Assembly (NCBI GenBank): GCA_029262675.1
Contig: JAJCYW010000016.1
Span: 161,798 to 225,797 of the forward strand
Direction: 5' to 3'
Length of the DNA stretch: 64,000 nucleotides
Origin: Chloroflexota bacterium
Lineage (GTDB): Bacteria > Chloroflexota > Dehalococcoidia > DSTF01 > RBG-16-68-14
Positions 33,046 to 41,767 of this stretch are shown piece after piece. Numbering within the stretch: the first letter of the stretch is position 1; each line of letters starts with the position of its first letter. The notes beneath the pieces are model-generated. The model was not told the origin of the DNA, did not search any database, and saw only the letters and a program-made list of their open reading frames with translations. The position numbers and the translations under genes were made by a program.

Positions 33046-34643
33046 TTAGTCAGTCTGGCGCCAGCGCAGCCAAGCGTTCCAGAGGCCTGCGGTGAGCGCC
33101 ACGGCAGCCAGCGCTGCGGCGCCGATGATGGTCGCGCGGACGTTCCGGGTCTGAGAAGTCAGCACAAACGTATCAGAGGCCTGAGTGGTCTGAATGTCTA
33201 GCGCGCCAGAGTACTGAATCAACGGATGGTGACTTGGAAGAGTGCATTCATCTGCGCTGGAGAGGTCTCTGCTAACCGCAACGAAGCAACCGAAGCTCTG
33301 CTCCGTGATGTCGCGGCTCGGATCGAGAGGCGTGTACCAGACGCCCTGAATGAGTGATTGATCGATTTCAGCCGTTCCCTCCAGGAAGAACTCGAGGCCG
33401 TCGAGTGTTCCGTTCAATCTGACTTGATTTCGCAGAAGCGTCAGCCAACCGTTCATGTCTCCGGCTCCCAGCCTCCCGCATTCCACGCTCGTTGTGAGGC
33501 TAACGCCCGTCTGCGTAAGGTTGGCTGGAGCCTGAGTCATGCTCACCGTACAGGTGTCCGTTCGTTGTCCCACGAGAGCAAGGTTCCAATCGCCGGTCAG
33601 GTCTAGCAGTGAGATGCTCTCGCTTGTTCTGGTCGCTGCGAGAGTGCCAGACAAATCGGCGATGCCAGTAACCGCCCAAGCCCCGCTTACGGACTGGGCG
33701 TCGTCTGACAGCATACCGAGCGTAACAGCTTGCCCGAACAGCCTGCCGTCCATGCGATACGCACCCGTTCCAAGGTCGATAGCGCCGGTAAGGCTCCTGC
33801 CCCCGCGATTCCGCAACTCAACACGGAAGCCAGCTCTGTGCTGGTTTGCTCGATCACGGTGTCGCAGGTGATCGGCAGAAACGCGCCGGTAAGCGCAGTG
33901 TCCCAGACGCCCGTCATATCGAAACTGCCTGAGCGCTTCTCGTTTCGCACAGCGACGAAGCCGCCGGACGCACCGCCAGACGATGCCTGCCACGTACCTC
34001 CAATCGCGTTTCCGTCCTGCGTGACGCTAGCGGCCATCTGTCTATTGGAATCGAAGAGCATCCCTTTCAGGTGTAGCTGCTGGCTGCTCACCGTGCCGTT
34101 TGCGGTTCCTGTATCTTCACCACACTCGATTATGGCGGTCACGTCTGCCGCTGCCTGTTGTATGTCTGCTGTGCATGATCTAGAGACCCCGCCCACGAAT
34201 TCCACAACCCAGGTTCCCGTCAGGTCGACATCGGCGGCGGTCTGGTCGGTCTTGCGCGTACCGGTAAACGTCCCCGAAAAGACGTCGAACGCGGACCACG
34301 TTCCGTTAATGCTCATTCCATCTTGCGTACCCGTACCTTCGATCTCCAACTGCGCGATGGAAATCGTTCCGGTGAGGCTGAAGCTGCCGGTCGCGGGGTC
34401 AATAGTTCCGCTCAGGTTTCCTGTGCCAACACCGGCGCAATTGAGTGTCCCCGATACTTGAGTGTCGCTTTGAGTGAAGTGACTGCTGCAGGACGCTGGA
34501 ATGTCGCCCTTGATGTCGATAGCCCACTCGCCGGAGATGTCAATCTCCTCCTGCGCCACAGCGTTGCCTCGCGGCAGCAGGTACGCGCCCGCGGCGAGCG
34601 CCAGCAGCAGGAGCGCTGCGGGTATCAGAAATCGACTGGCCAT
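33046..34643 (-). pseudogene. Secreted repeat protein interrupted by one frameshift
   Basis: Two overlapping minus-strand frames form one protein. Part 1 starts at ATG 34643 (GGAGGG upstream), with signal peptide MASRFLIPAALLLLALAAG and ~110-residue repeats of the type ISGEWAIDI...SGTIDPATGSF...TGTRK. It runs off frame near 33800. Part 2 continues the third and fourth repeats (TGAIDLGTGAYRMDG, TGDWNLALVG) and ends with a transmembrane helix and WLRWRQTD. The frames join if one G is added to the G5 run at 33800-33804. Function unknown; a membrane-tethered beta-repeat surface protein. The indel may be real, phase-variable or a sequencing error. Confidence 0.7.
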
Positions 34644-34671
34644 ACGCGTTCCCTCCGCCCGGTTGCGCACT

Positions 34672-34702
34672 AGGATACGACGTGGCGTGCCATAGCTGTC
34701 AA
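34672..34702 (-). promoter_or_regulatory. Possible promoter of the repeat-protein gene
   Basis: On the minus strand TTGACA (34702-34697) and TATCCT (34677-34672), spacer 19 bp, which is longer than ideal. Confidence 0.4.
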
Positions 34703-34718
34703 GCCCGGCCGCGCGGGC

Positions 34719-34850
34719 TCAGTCCATGTAGTCGCCGGACGGCGCGCCCTGGAACGCTTCTTGCAGCTCGTCGTAGTTGGCGATCGTCTCCCGCAGCGGG
34801 GCAACGTTTAGCGGCCGCTGCGCCTTGCCGGACGAGTCTATCCGTCGGTA
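34719..34850 (-). pseudogene. Possible 3' remnant of a lost gene
   Basis: A minus-strand frame ends ...APLRETIANYDELQEAFQ... and GDYMD before TGA, with ordinary protein-like composition and codon use, but it has no start or known domain and runs into the LLM gene's 5' region. It looks like the last ~45 codons of a gene truncated by rearrangement; I do not recognise the family. Confidence 0.25.
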
Positions 34851-34900
34851 TGCTTCCGATTGCTGGTTACCCAGGCGTACATGTACGACAGGAGGATGCG

Positions 34901-35917
34901 TTGAAAGTCGATACCGGGCTGACGCTCGATCTGAAGCAGGTGCCGGAGGCAGCACGGCACGCCGAGGCGCTGGGTTACGACGGTCTCTTCACACCGGAGA
35001 CGGGCCACGACCCGTTCCTGGCCCATGCCATCGCGGCCGAGCACACGGAGAAGATCACGCTGGGCACCGCCGTGGCGATCGCCTTCCCGCGCAGCCCGAT
35101 GGCGACGGCGCAGATCGCCTGGGACCTGCAGAAGGCCTCGGACGGCCGCTTCGTCGTCGGCCTCGGCACCCAGGTCAAGGGACATATCGTCCGCCGTTAC
35201 GGCATGGACTGGGTGCCGCCCGGCCCGCGCCTGCGCGACTACGTGTTGATGATGCGGGCTATCTGGGACTCCTGGCAGAACGGCACTAAGCCGGAGTTTG
35301 TAGGCGAGCATTATCGCTACACACTCACGTCGCCGTTCTTCAACCCAGGCCCTATCGACAACCCCAAGGTGCCGGTGCATATCTCGGCGATCAAGCCGTA
35401 CAACTGCCGCCTGGTGGGAGAACTCTGTGATGGCATCAAGGTCCACCCTTTCAGCACGCCGAAGTACCTCAGGGAAGTCATTATGCCCAATATCGCGAAA
35501 GGGGCGGCGAAGTCCGGCCGCGATCCTAAGGAGATCGAGGTCTGCGGCATGGGCTTCGTGATGACGGGTGAAACGCAGGAAGAGGTCGAGCAGGCGATGG
35601 CGCCTACTCGCCAACAGCTGGCGTTCTACGCCTCGACTCGAACGTACAAACCCGTGCTGGATATCGAGGGCTGGGGCGACCTCAACACAGAACTCTTCGC
35701 GATGTCGCTGGAAGGTAAGTGGCAGGAGATGGCAAGCCGCATCACGGACGACATGTTGCAGGAATTCGGCGTGATCGGCACATACGACGAGATCATCCCA
35801 AAGATTATCGAACGGTGTGCCGGTGTGATCGACCGCGTCAGCTTCGCGCTCCCCGTCCGCAACCCGGACGATGAGGAGCGCCTCAAGGAGATGATCAAGC
35901 AGCTCCAGGCGGCGTAG
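34901..35917 (+). CDS. LLM-class (F420-type) flavin-dependent oxidoreductase
   Basis: 338 residues from TTG 34901, chosen because AGGAGG lies 6-11 bases upstream and the product then begins MKVDTGLTLDLKQV, the usual start of this family. Bacterial luciferase-like TIM barrel with GYDGLFTPETGHDPFL, TEKITLGTAV and VGLGTQVKGHIVRR. Members use F420 or FMN for oxidoreduction of diverse substrates; this subgroup is the TIGR03617-like type by overall pattern. Substrate unknown. Confidence 0.87.
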   Translation: MKVDTGLTLDLKQVPEAARHAEALGYDGLFTPETGHDPFLAHAIAAEHTEKITLGTAVAIAFPRSPMATAQIAWDLQKASDGRFVVGLGTQVKGHIVRRYGMDWVPPGPRLRDYVLMMRAIWDSWQNGTKPEFVGEHYRYTLTSPFFNPGPIDNPKVPVHISAIKPYNCRLVGELCDGIKVHPFSTPKYLREVIMPNIAKGAAKSGRDPKEIEVCGMGFVMTGETQEEVEQAMAPTRQQLAFYASTRTYKPVLDIEGWGDLNTELFAMSLEGKWQEMASRITDDMLQEFGVIGTYDEIIPKIIERCAGVIDRVSFALPVRNPDDEERLKEMIKQLQAA

Positions 35918-35929
35918 GGGCGCTTGCTG

Positions 35930-36376
35930 TCACTCGTGACCGCGAGCGCTGGCCACAAACAGCCGGCAGCAGAGCGACCCGGCGTCCGCCGCCGCGGCGA
36001 ACGCGGCCTCCGGCAGCCAGTCGAACGCGTCGTAGAGTGTCGTCGTCGCGCCTTCCGCGCGCTCCGGCAGCGACGGCTCGCCGTGCGTCGACGCCTCGCA
36101 GACCGTCATCTCCAGCAGGTAGCTCTCGCGCCGCTGCTCGCCCGCGGCCAGTCGCCGCATCGGCGTCAGGTCTATGCCGAGCTTCTCACGTCCGACGCGT
36201 CGTACGCCGTCGTCCGCCGACTCGCCGTCGCGCAGCGTGACGGCGGGCAGGCCCCAAACGCCTGGCAGCTCTTCGCCCGGCTCTTCCGGGCGGCGCACTG
36301 CGAGGACCAGATCGTCGTCGCTGCGCACTGCGACGGCGACCGAGCGCTTGCGTGGAAGCTGAGGATCGGGAGGCAT
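35930..36376 (-). CDS. Nudix hydrolase with a degenerate Nudix box
   Basis: 148 residues. The Nudix fold is suggested by GVWGLPAVTLRDGESADDGVRRVGREKLGI, where G-x5-E-x7-REUxEExGU is imperfect: RE-UxEE is replaced by RVGREK, leaving one of the metal-binding glutamates. The hydrolase may be weak or non-catalytic. Its ATG is 8 bp downstream of the thiI stop, so the two form an operon. Confidence 0.75.
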   Translation of the reverse strand: MPPDPQLPRKRSVAVAVRSDDDLVLAVRRPEEPGEELPGVWGLPAVTLRDGESADDGVRRVGREKLGIDLTPMRRLAAGEQRRESYLLEMTVCEASTHGEPSLPERAEGATTTLYDAFDWLPEAAFAAAADAGSLCCRLFVASARGHE

Positions 36377-36383
36377 GGCGGCG

Positions 36384-37616
36384 CTAGGCCTCCGGCCAGC
36401 GGAACTCCAGCGTCTCTACGTTGGCTAGGCCCTCCGCGACCATCGCCTCGACCTCGAGCGCCTGCTCGGCCGCCTCCACTTCGGCGACTGTACTGTGTGT
36501 GGCGGGGTTGCGCGGCACGAAGAGTGTGCAGCAGTCCTGGTCGGGTTCTATCGACGTCTCGAAGGTACCGATGTGGCGCGCCTCGCTGATGATCTCCTCC
36601 TTGTCGCGTCCGACGAGCGGTCGCAGCACGGGCAGCGTCGTCGCGGCGTCGATCGTTGCGATGTTCGACAGCGTCTGCGACGAGACCTGGCCCAGGCTTT
36701 CGCCCGTCACCAGTGCCTCCGCGCCCTCTCGCTCCGCGATCACGTGCGCGATGCGCAGCATGAAGCGGCGGTAGAGTACGACGCGCAGCGGTGGCGGGCA
36801 GCCAGCGACGATCTTGTGCTGCAGGTCGCCGAACGAGACGACGTGGAGGCGGCTGCGGTACTGCCACTGCGTCAACTGCCGCACTAGCGAGATCGCCTTG
36901 TCGCGCGACGAGGCGTCGAGGTAGGGGAACGACTGGAAGTGGACGAAACCCACATCGCAGCCGCGGCTCATCGTCCGCCAGGCCGCGACCGGCGAATCGA
37001 TGCCACCGGAGAGCAGCGCGACGACGCGGCCGCTGACACCGACGGGCAGGCCCCCGGGCCCCTGTACGCGCTCCGTGTGGAGAAAGGCGCCGCCGGGCAT
37101 GATCTCGACCTGCAGGTCGGCATCCGCGTTCGTCAGGTCGACCCGCGCGCCGGTGGCCTGCTGCACCGCCGCTCCGAGTTCTCGTTCCAGCTCCTGCGAG
37201 GAGCCGGGGAAGCGCTTGTCGCTGCGCTGGACGGTGATGCGGAAGCTCTCGAACTCGGCGTCCGCAGCCATCTTCAGCACGCCCTCGCGGATGGCGTCCA
37301 GGTCCCACGGCAGCACGCGACAGAGCGAGAAGTTGCGCAGCCCGAACACGCGCTGGAGGCGCTCGCGCAGCTCCGGCCAGTCGAGCCGCGGCCCCGGCGT
37401 GATCACGATGCGCTGCGGCCCCCAGTCGCTGTTCTCGATATCGACGCCCTTCAGCGCTTGCCGGATGTTGCGGCCCAACTGGCGCACGAAAAGCGGCCGG
37501 TTGCGCCCCTTGAGCGTGATCTCGCCCAGCCTGACGACCACAGCCGTCTCGGCCGTGGGCTGCCCCGGCTGTCGCTTCCTCGCATCTGCCTTAGCGTCGC
37601 TAGTCACCTGTGTCAT
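36384..37616 (-). CDS. thiI: tRNA 4-thiouridine synthase / thiamine sulfurtransferase ThiI
   Basis: 410 residues. N-terminal ferredoxin-like and THUMP region (VVVRLGEITLKGRNRPLF), then the PP-loop ATPase with LLSGGIDSPVAAW. No C-terminal rhodanese domain, as in the short ThiI group that may obtain sulfur from another donor. The C-terminal DQDCCTLFVP motif is typical. ThiI makes s4U8 in tRNA and, in some species, supports thiamine thiazole synthesis. Start ATG 37616. Confidence 0.94.
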   Translation of the reverse strand: MTQVTSDAKADARKRQPGQPTAETAVVVRLGEITLKGRNRPLFVRQLGRNIRQALKGVDIENSDWGPQRIVITPGPRLDWPELRERLQRVFGLRNFSLCRVLPWDLDAIREGVLKMAADAEFESFRITVQRSDKRFPGSSQELERELGAAVQQATGARVDLTNADADLQVEIMPGGAFLHTERVQGPGGLPVGVSGRVVALLSGGIDSPVAAWRTMSRGCDVGFVHFQSFPYLDASSRDKAISLVRQLTQWQYRSRLHVVSFGDLQHKIVAGCPPPLRVVLYRRFMLRIAHVIAEREGAEALVTGESLGQVSSQTLSNIATIDAATTLPVLRPLVGRDKEEIISEARHIGTFETSIEPDQDCCTLFVPRNPATHSTVAEVEAAEQALEVEAMVAEGLANVETLEFRWPEA

Positions 37617-37712
37617 CGTGTTAGAGGGTAGCAGATGGTTACGGAATGGCCGATGGCGGCTCTACCTGGGGTACAGCTTGATCTAGTATTCTGGTGCGTT
37701 CGGGCGTATGCT

Positions 37713-39002
37713 ATGAACGAAATGCACCGATTCACCCCGCTAGGTGTTGGCCTCCTGGCAGCCCTCGCGATTGCGGCAGCGCTGCTGCTAGCTTCTGCAT
37801 GCTTCGGCGGCGGCGGCGGCGATGACGGCGCGACGCCGACTCCAACCGCCGTGGCCGATGCCACGACAACTCCGCGGGCCGCCGCCCAACCCGGCGATCG
37901 CCCCGCCAACTTCACCGCCTACCCAGGCGTGATCGCCACCTACCTGACCGACGCCGGCGACGCTGCGCTCGAGATCCCCTGCCTCGCCGATCTGCTGGCT
38001 GCCTGGCAGATGCCCGAGTCGGACGCAACGTTCCTGACGCCGGCGACGTCGATTCTTGATTCCGGCTGCCTTCTGGCCAACGTTGACGCCGACGCCGACA
38101 TGGAGCTCGCCGTTACGCTAACCGCCGAGCCCGAAGGCGACCACGGGTTCGGCCTCTTCTCTAACCTCGTCGTGTTCGACCGGCGCGGCGATGCGTTCGT
38201 CGTCGCGTTCGAGTCGGCGCCGCCGGGCGGCGAGTACTACCCGGAGCTGGCGCCGGTGGCCGTGCTCTCCGTGGACGACATCAACGCTGATGGCATCGGC
38301 GATCTGACCTATGTCATCACCACCTGCGGCGCCAGCACATGCACACACACCGTCCACGCCGTTAGCGGCGTTGGCGGGAGCGTCGTCCACCTCACGCCAG
38401 ACGATGGGCTTTCCATGTCGACCGCCGACATCTCCTTCAGCGACGCGGACGCGGATGGCATCGTGGAGATCGTCCTGTCCGGCGGCTACTTCGGGTCCGT
38501 CGGGGCCGGCGTGCAGCGGGGGCGAACGGAGACCTACGCCTGGAACGGCGAGCTCTACGAGCTGGCCGAGACCGTCTACGAACCGAGCGATTTGCTCTAC
38601 TTCGCCATCATCGACGCCGACAGCCTCTTCGACGACGGCCTATACCTGGACGCCGCGCAGGCCTACGGCGCCGCGCTCGCCAGCAGCAGCCTGCAGGAGA
38701 CCGGCATGCAGGAGAACGAGCGCGCGGAGCTGAGCGCTTACGCCACTTTCCGCGCCGGGTTGGCGCAGCTCGCTAACGGCGGCAGCATCCTCTACGCCTA
38801 CTTCCCGGAGGACGACCTGGGCATCCTCAACAACACGCTGTCTACTACGTTCGCCCCGGCCTACGAGGCCTCCGGCGACCTTCACACCGCCTGCCTGGCC
38901 GTCCGCAACCACATCGCCGCGAACGAGGGTGCCTTCTACGACATCTGGCAGTACGGCTACGCCAACCCCGAGTTCAACGCGGAGAACGTATGCCCGTTCT
39001 AG
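37713..39002 (+). CDS. Exported lipoprotein with integrin-like Asp repeats
   Basis: 429 residues if started at ATG 37713 (37722 also possible; the frame opens further upstream without a ribosome site). Signal peptide with lipobox LLASAC and a Gly/Asp then Thr-Pro-rich linker. The mature part has DVDADADMELAV, DINADGIGDLTY and DADADGIVEIVL, FG-GAP/VCBS-like Ca-binding repeats of a beta-propeller, then helical repeats. It is paralogous to the next gene throughout (YPGVIATYLTDAGDAAL versus YPDVIAAYLTAAGDAAL) and ends in a similar ENVCPF. Function unknown. Confidence 0.75.
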   Translation: MNEMHRFTPLGVGLLAALAIAAALLLASACFGGGGGDDGATPTPTAVADATTTPRAAAQPGDRPANFTAYPGVIATYLTDAGDAALEIPCLADLLAAWQMPESDATFLTPATSILDSGCLLANVDADADMELAVTLTAEPEGDHGFGLFSNLVVFDRRGDAFVVAFESAPPGGEYYPELAPVAVLSVDDINADGIGDLTYVITTCGASTCTHTVHAVSGVGGSVVHLTPDDGLSMSTADISFSDADADGIVEIVLSGGYFGSVGAGVQRGRTETYAWNGELYELAETVYEPSDLLYFAIIDADSLFDDGLYLDAAQAYGAALASSSLQETGMQENERAELSAYATFRAGLAQLANGGSILYAYFPEDDLGILNNTLSTTFAPAYEASGDLHTACLAVRNHIAANEGAFYDIWQYGYANPEFNAENVCPF

Positions 39003-39093
39003 AAGCCAGCCGAAGCTGACCGTCTGCTAGACTGTCTCCAGCGTTAGGCAGACACGGGAGGCGGCCATGACGCAACGAATCGTAGTTCCTCTC
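38994..39093 (+). repeat. 100-bp promoter/leader duplication, copy 1
   Basis: Spans the upstream gene's last codons, the intergenic region and the first codons of the 39067 gene. It matches 40399-40498 at 99 of 100 bases. Confidence 0.92.
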
Positions 39094-40407
39094 CTCGTCC
39101 TGGCGGTGCTAATCGGTGCCGCGGCTGTCGCGCTGCTGCTGGTCTCCGGCGACGACGAGGACACGCCGGCACTCGTCCTGCGGCCGACGGCGATCGCCGA
39201 TTCGCCTACTGCGACACCGCTGGACGTTCCAACCGATGAATTGCCGACTGACCATGCACCCGGATCACTCGTCGACGTGCCGCCGCGTCCGACAGATTTC
39301 GCCGACTATCCGGACGTAATCGCAGCCTATCTCACGGCTGCTGGTGACGCCGCACTAGATCCGCCGTGCCTGGTTCGCTTGCTGGCGGCCTGGGAGATGC
39401 CACCCGGAGCGGAAGGGCGGGTGGGCGATCTGACCGGTTATGCCCCGTGCCTGGTCGGAAGTACGGATACGGATCTCGATAATGAAGTGATCGTGGTCCT
39501 GACCTCTCCGACTCCGGATCCGCCATCGAGCGGCGAGATCCAGGCGAAGTTTGTCCTGTTCGACCGTACTGGGACTGAGTATCGCGTCGCGTTTGAAGAA
39601 TCGCTCGGCTCGCTCGGCTCACACTCACCTGTGCCGGACATCTTGGTAGCAACAGGAGACATCAATGCCGGCGGGACTGGAGTCTTAGTGTATGGAAGGC
39701 CAATCTGCGGCGCTCACACGTGCACGTGGCAAGTTCACGCAATTACAGGCAGTGACGCGGGCTATCGATCACTCACACCGGAAGGCGGCTTGTCGATGGC
39801 TACTGCAAACGTGGGCGTGACAGATGTCGACGGCGACGGGGACGAGGAGATCGTGTTGCGTGGCGGGATCATCCGGTCGGCGGGCGCTGGACCCCAGCGG
39901 GAACGAACGGAGATCTACACATGGGATGGAGATCAGTACACGCTGGTCGGCACGGAGTTCGATCCGTCCGGCCTCCGGTACTTTGTGGTGCGCGACGCGG
40001 ACGCCGCCTTCGCGGACGGAGACTATGCAAAGGCAGTTCGCCTGTACACACAGGCGAGAGACGACGACGTTCTAGAGGAAGTGATGTATTTCGGCAGCCG
40101 TGACGAACTAATGGCCTATACGGGATTGCGACTAGGGCTGAGCTATCTGTTGTTGGGCGATACGGATGCTGCGTCCCGGCAAATCAACACGGCCATAGCG
40201 AACTATCCCGTTAGCGTCATAGGCCAGGCCGCGGTAATCTTTCGCAACGCAATCGATCTAACTCGCGCGGGGCACTCTGGTGACCTTGGCGCGAGCTGTC
40301 ACGCTGTCACCGAGTTCGCCCGAAAAAACCTGGAGCGTCTGGAGGAAGCTTGGCGATACGGCCACGCGAATCCGCGATTTGATCCTGAGAGTGTGTGTCC
40401 GTTCTAG
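39067..40407 (+). CDS. Paralogous exported protein with integrin-like Asp repeats
   Basis: 446 residues. The N-terminal hydrophobic segment (IVVPLLVLAVLIGAAAVALLLV) is a signal peptide or anchor; no lipobox Cys is seen, unlike the upstream paralogue. It shares the FG-GAP-like repeats (DVDGDGDEEIVL) and helical C-terminal half, ending PESVCPF. Identity to the neighbour is moderate, so the duplication is old, whereas the 100-bp leader shared with the next gene is recent. GGGAGG precedes ATG 39067. Function unknown. Confidence 0.72.
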   Translation: MTQRIVVPLLVLAVLIGAAAVALLLVSGDDEDTPALVLRPTAIADSPTATPLDVPTDELPTDHAPGSLVDVPPRPTDFADYPDVIAAYLTAAGDAALDPPCLVRLLAAWEMPPGAEGRVGDLTGYAPCLVGSTDTDLDNEVIVVLTSPTPDPPSSGEIQAKFVLFDRTGTEYRVAFEESLGSLGSHSPVPDILVATGDINAGGTGVLVYGRPICGAHTCTWQVHAITGSDAGYRSLTPEGGLSMATANVGVTDVDGDGDEEIVLRGGIIRSAGAGPQRERTEIYTWDGDQYTLVGTEFDPSGLRYFVVRDADAAFADGDYAKAVRLYTQARDDDVLEEVMYFGSRDELMAYTGLRLGLSYLLLGDTDAASRQINTAIANYPVSVIGQAAVIFRNAIDLTRAGHSGDLGASCHAVTEFARKNLERLEEAWRYGHANPRFDPESVCPF

Positions 40408-40498
40408 AAGCCAGCCGAAGCTGACCGTCTGCTAGACTGTCGCCAGCGTTAGGCAGACACGGGAGGCGGCCATGACGCAACGAATCGTAGTTCCTCTC
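40399..40498 (+). repeat. 100-bp promoter/leader duplication, copy 2
   Basis: Differs from 38994-39093 by one base (T to G). It carries the ribosome site, start codon and first nine codons (MTQRIVVPL) of an unrelated protein. Confidence 0.92.
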
Positions 40499-41767
40499 TT
40501 CGCGCTGGCTGTGCTCAGCGTCGCGGCTGCCATGGCGCTGCTGGCGGCGGACGGTGGGGGCGGCGACCTACCAGTGTCGGTTCGATGTACGGAGTCAGGG
40601 CGTGGCATCGGCCCGGTGAAGAGAAGTTTCCCCGGCGGAAGCCATGTGATAACCACAACCGGCCTGATACAAGATCACTACCTCGGGCTAGGTGACCTGC
40701 GCTCGTTTTCCTGGTCGCCCGATGGGAACGGGCTCGCGTATGTCGTTCACCGCGAACTGGCGGATGCAGAGAGCAATTTCTTGCCAGCCAATCCCTACAA
40801 GTCTGTTCCTTCACTACCGTTTGTGCAGGCAATTGATGTGCGTGACGGCAGCAGCCTACTTCCGCCAAGACCAGGAGGGACACCTCATTGGTCTCCAGAC
40901 GGCCAATGGATCGTATACCAAGCTCTGCCAGGTGAGGGAGAGGAAGATGAAAAGGTAGTGTGTCTTGCCTCGCTCGTGGATCCAAGCCAGGTGCGGACGA
41001 TTGCTATAGGCTACGAACTGCCGAGTAAGGACGCGCATCTTCCCATGCAGCGCCCCGTTTGGTCGCCGGACGGTACCCGCGTCTTGCTGTTCGACAACAG
41101 CAGGAATCTTCACGTCCTCAACGTGTCCACCGGTGATAGTCCAATACGCCTGTGGGAGGAACCGGTCAACGGAACGAACTGGTCGCCTGAGGGGAGTCGT
41201 GTCGCGGTCACCAGCTCTGCCGGTTCGATAGAAAGGGGCCTCTCTGGCATCTGGATCATCGACGCGAATGCGGACGAAGGGAATGCAACTCAGATCGGCC
41301 AAGGTCGTCAGCCCACCTGGACGCTAGATGGCGGAGAGATCGTCACATTCCTTCATCCGGAACTGACCATTGAGATCCTAAATGCGTCAACTGGCGTCGT
41401 TGAACGCAGTGTCGAGGGTTCGCTGCCGGCTCTGTCGCCTGATGGAACGCAGCTCGCCTATGTTTCCGAGTGGAGCTTTCGCGGAGACCCCGTGAACCTC
41501 TTCGTGTTGGATTTGGTAACGAATGAGACTACACAACTCACCGCTTTCGAGAGTTCGTTTATCGAAACGCCCTCCTGGTCAGCTGACGGATCCACGATTG
41601 CCTTCTACGCAGGCGGCGCGGAAGTCCCGAGTGGCGTGTATCGAGTCTGGCCTGAGTTTGCTGACTCGTTAAACTACATCCAAAATGCCGTTGATCATGT
41701 CACGGGACTGACCTGGTCGCCAGATAGCAACCACATCGTCTTTTCCTTCGGTGGAGCACACGATTAG
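40472..41767 (+). CDS. Exported TolB-like WD40/PD40 beta-propeller protein
   Basis: 431 residues. Same first nine residues and N-terminal hydrophobic segment as the previous gene, but a different body: repeated SPDG motifs (FSWSPDGNG, HWSPDGQWI, VWSPDGTRVL, ALSPDGTQLA, SWSADGSTIAF) characteristic of TolB-like PD40 beta-propellers. Probably periplasmic or surface-exposed. Function unknown. It meets the NorD-like gene tail to tail, the stops being adjacent. Confidence 0.77.
   Translation: MTQRIVVPLFALAVLSVAAAMALLAADGGGGDLPVSVRCTESGRGIGPVKRSFPGGSHVITTTGLIQDHYLGLGDLRSFSWSPDGNGLAYVVHRELADAESNFLPANPYKSVPSLPFVQAIDVRDGSSLLPPRPGGTPHWSPDGQWIVYQALPGEGEEDEKVVCLASLVDPSQVRTIAIGYELPSKDAHLPMQRPVWSPDGTRVLLFDNSRNLHVLNVSTGDSPIRLWEEPVNGTNWSPEGSRVAVTSSAGSIERGLSGIWIIDANADEGNATQIGQGRQPTWTLDGGEIVTFLHPELTIEILNASTGVVERSVEGSLPALSPDGTQLAYVSEWSFRGDPVNLFVLDLVTNETTQLTAFESSFIETPSWSADGSTIAFYAGGAEVPSGVYRVWPEFADSLNYIQNAVDHVTGLTWSPDSNHIVFSFGGAHD

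Noticed and set aside
36172..37308. Long minus-strand open frame of Arg/Gly/Ala-rich type
   Set aside because: Alternate-frame shadow of thiI and the Nudix gene in GC-rich DNA; composition not protein-like.
37678..37712. Promoter for the 37713 lipoprotein (TTGATC ... TATGCT)
   Set aside because: Spacing is 23 bp, too long for a sigma70 promoter; no better pair was seen.
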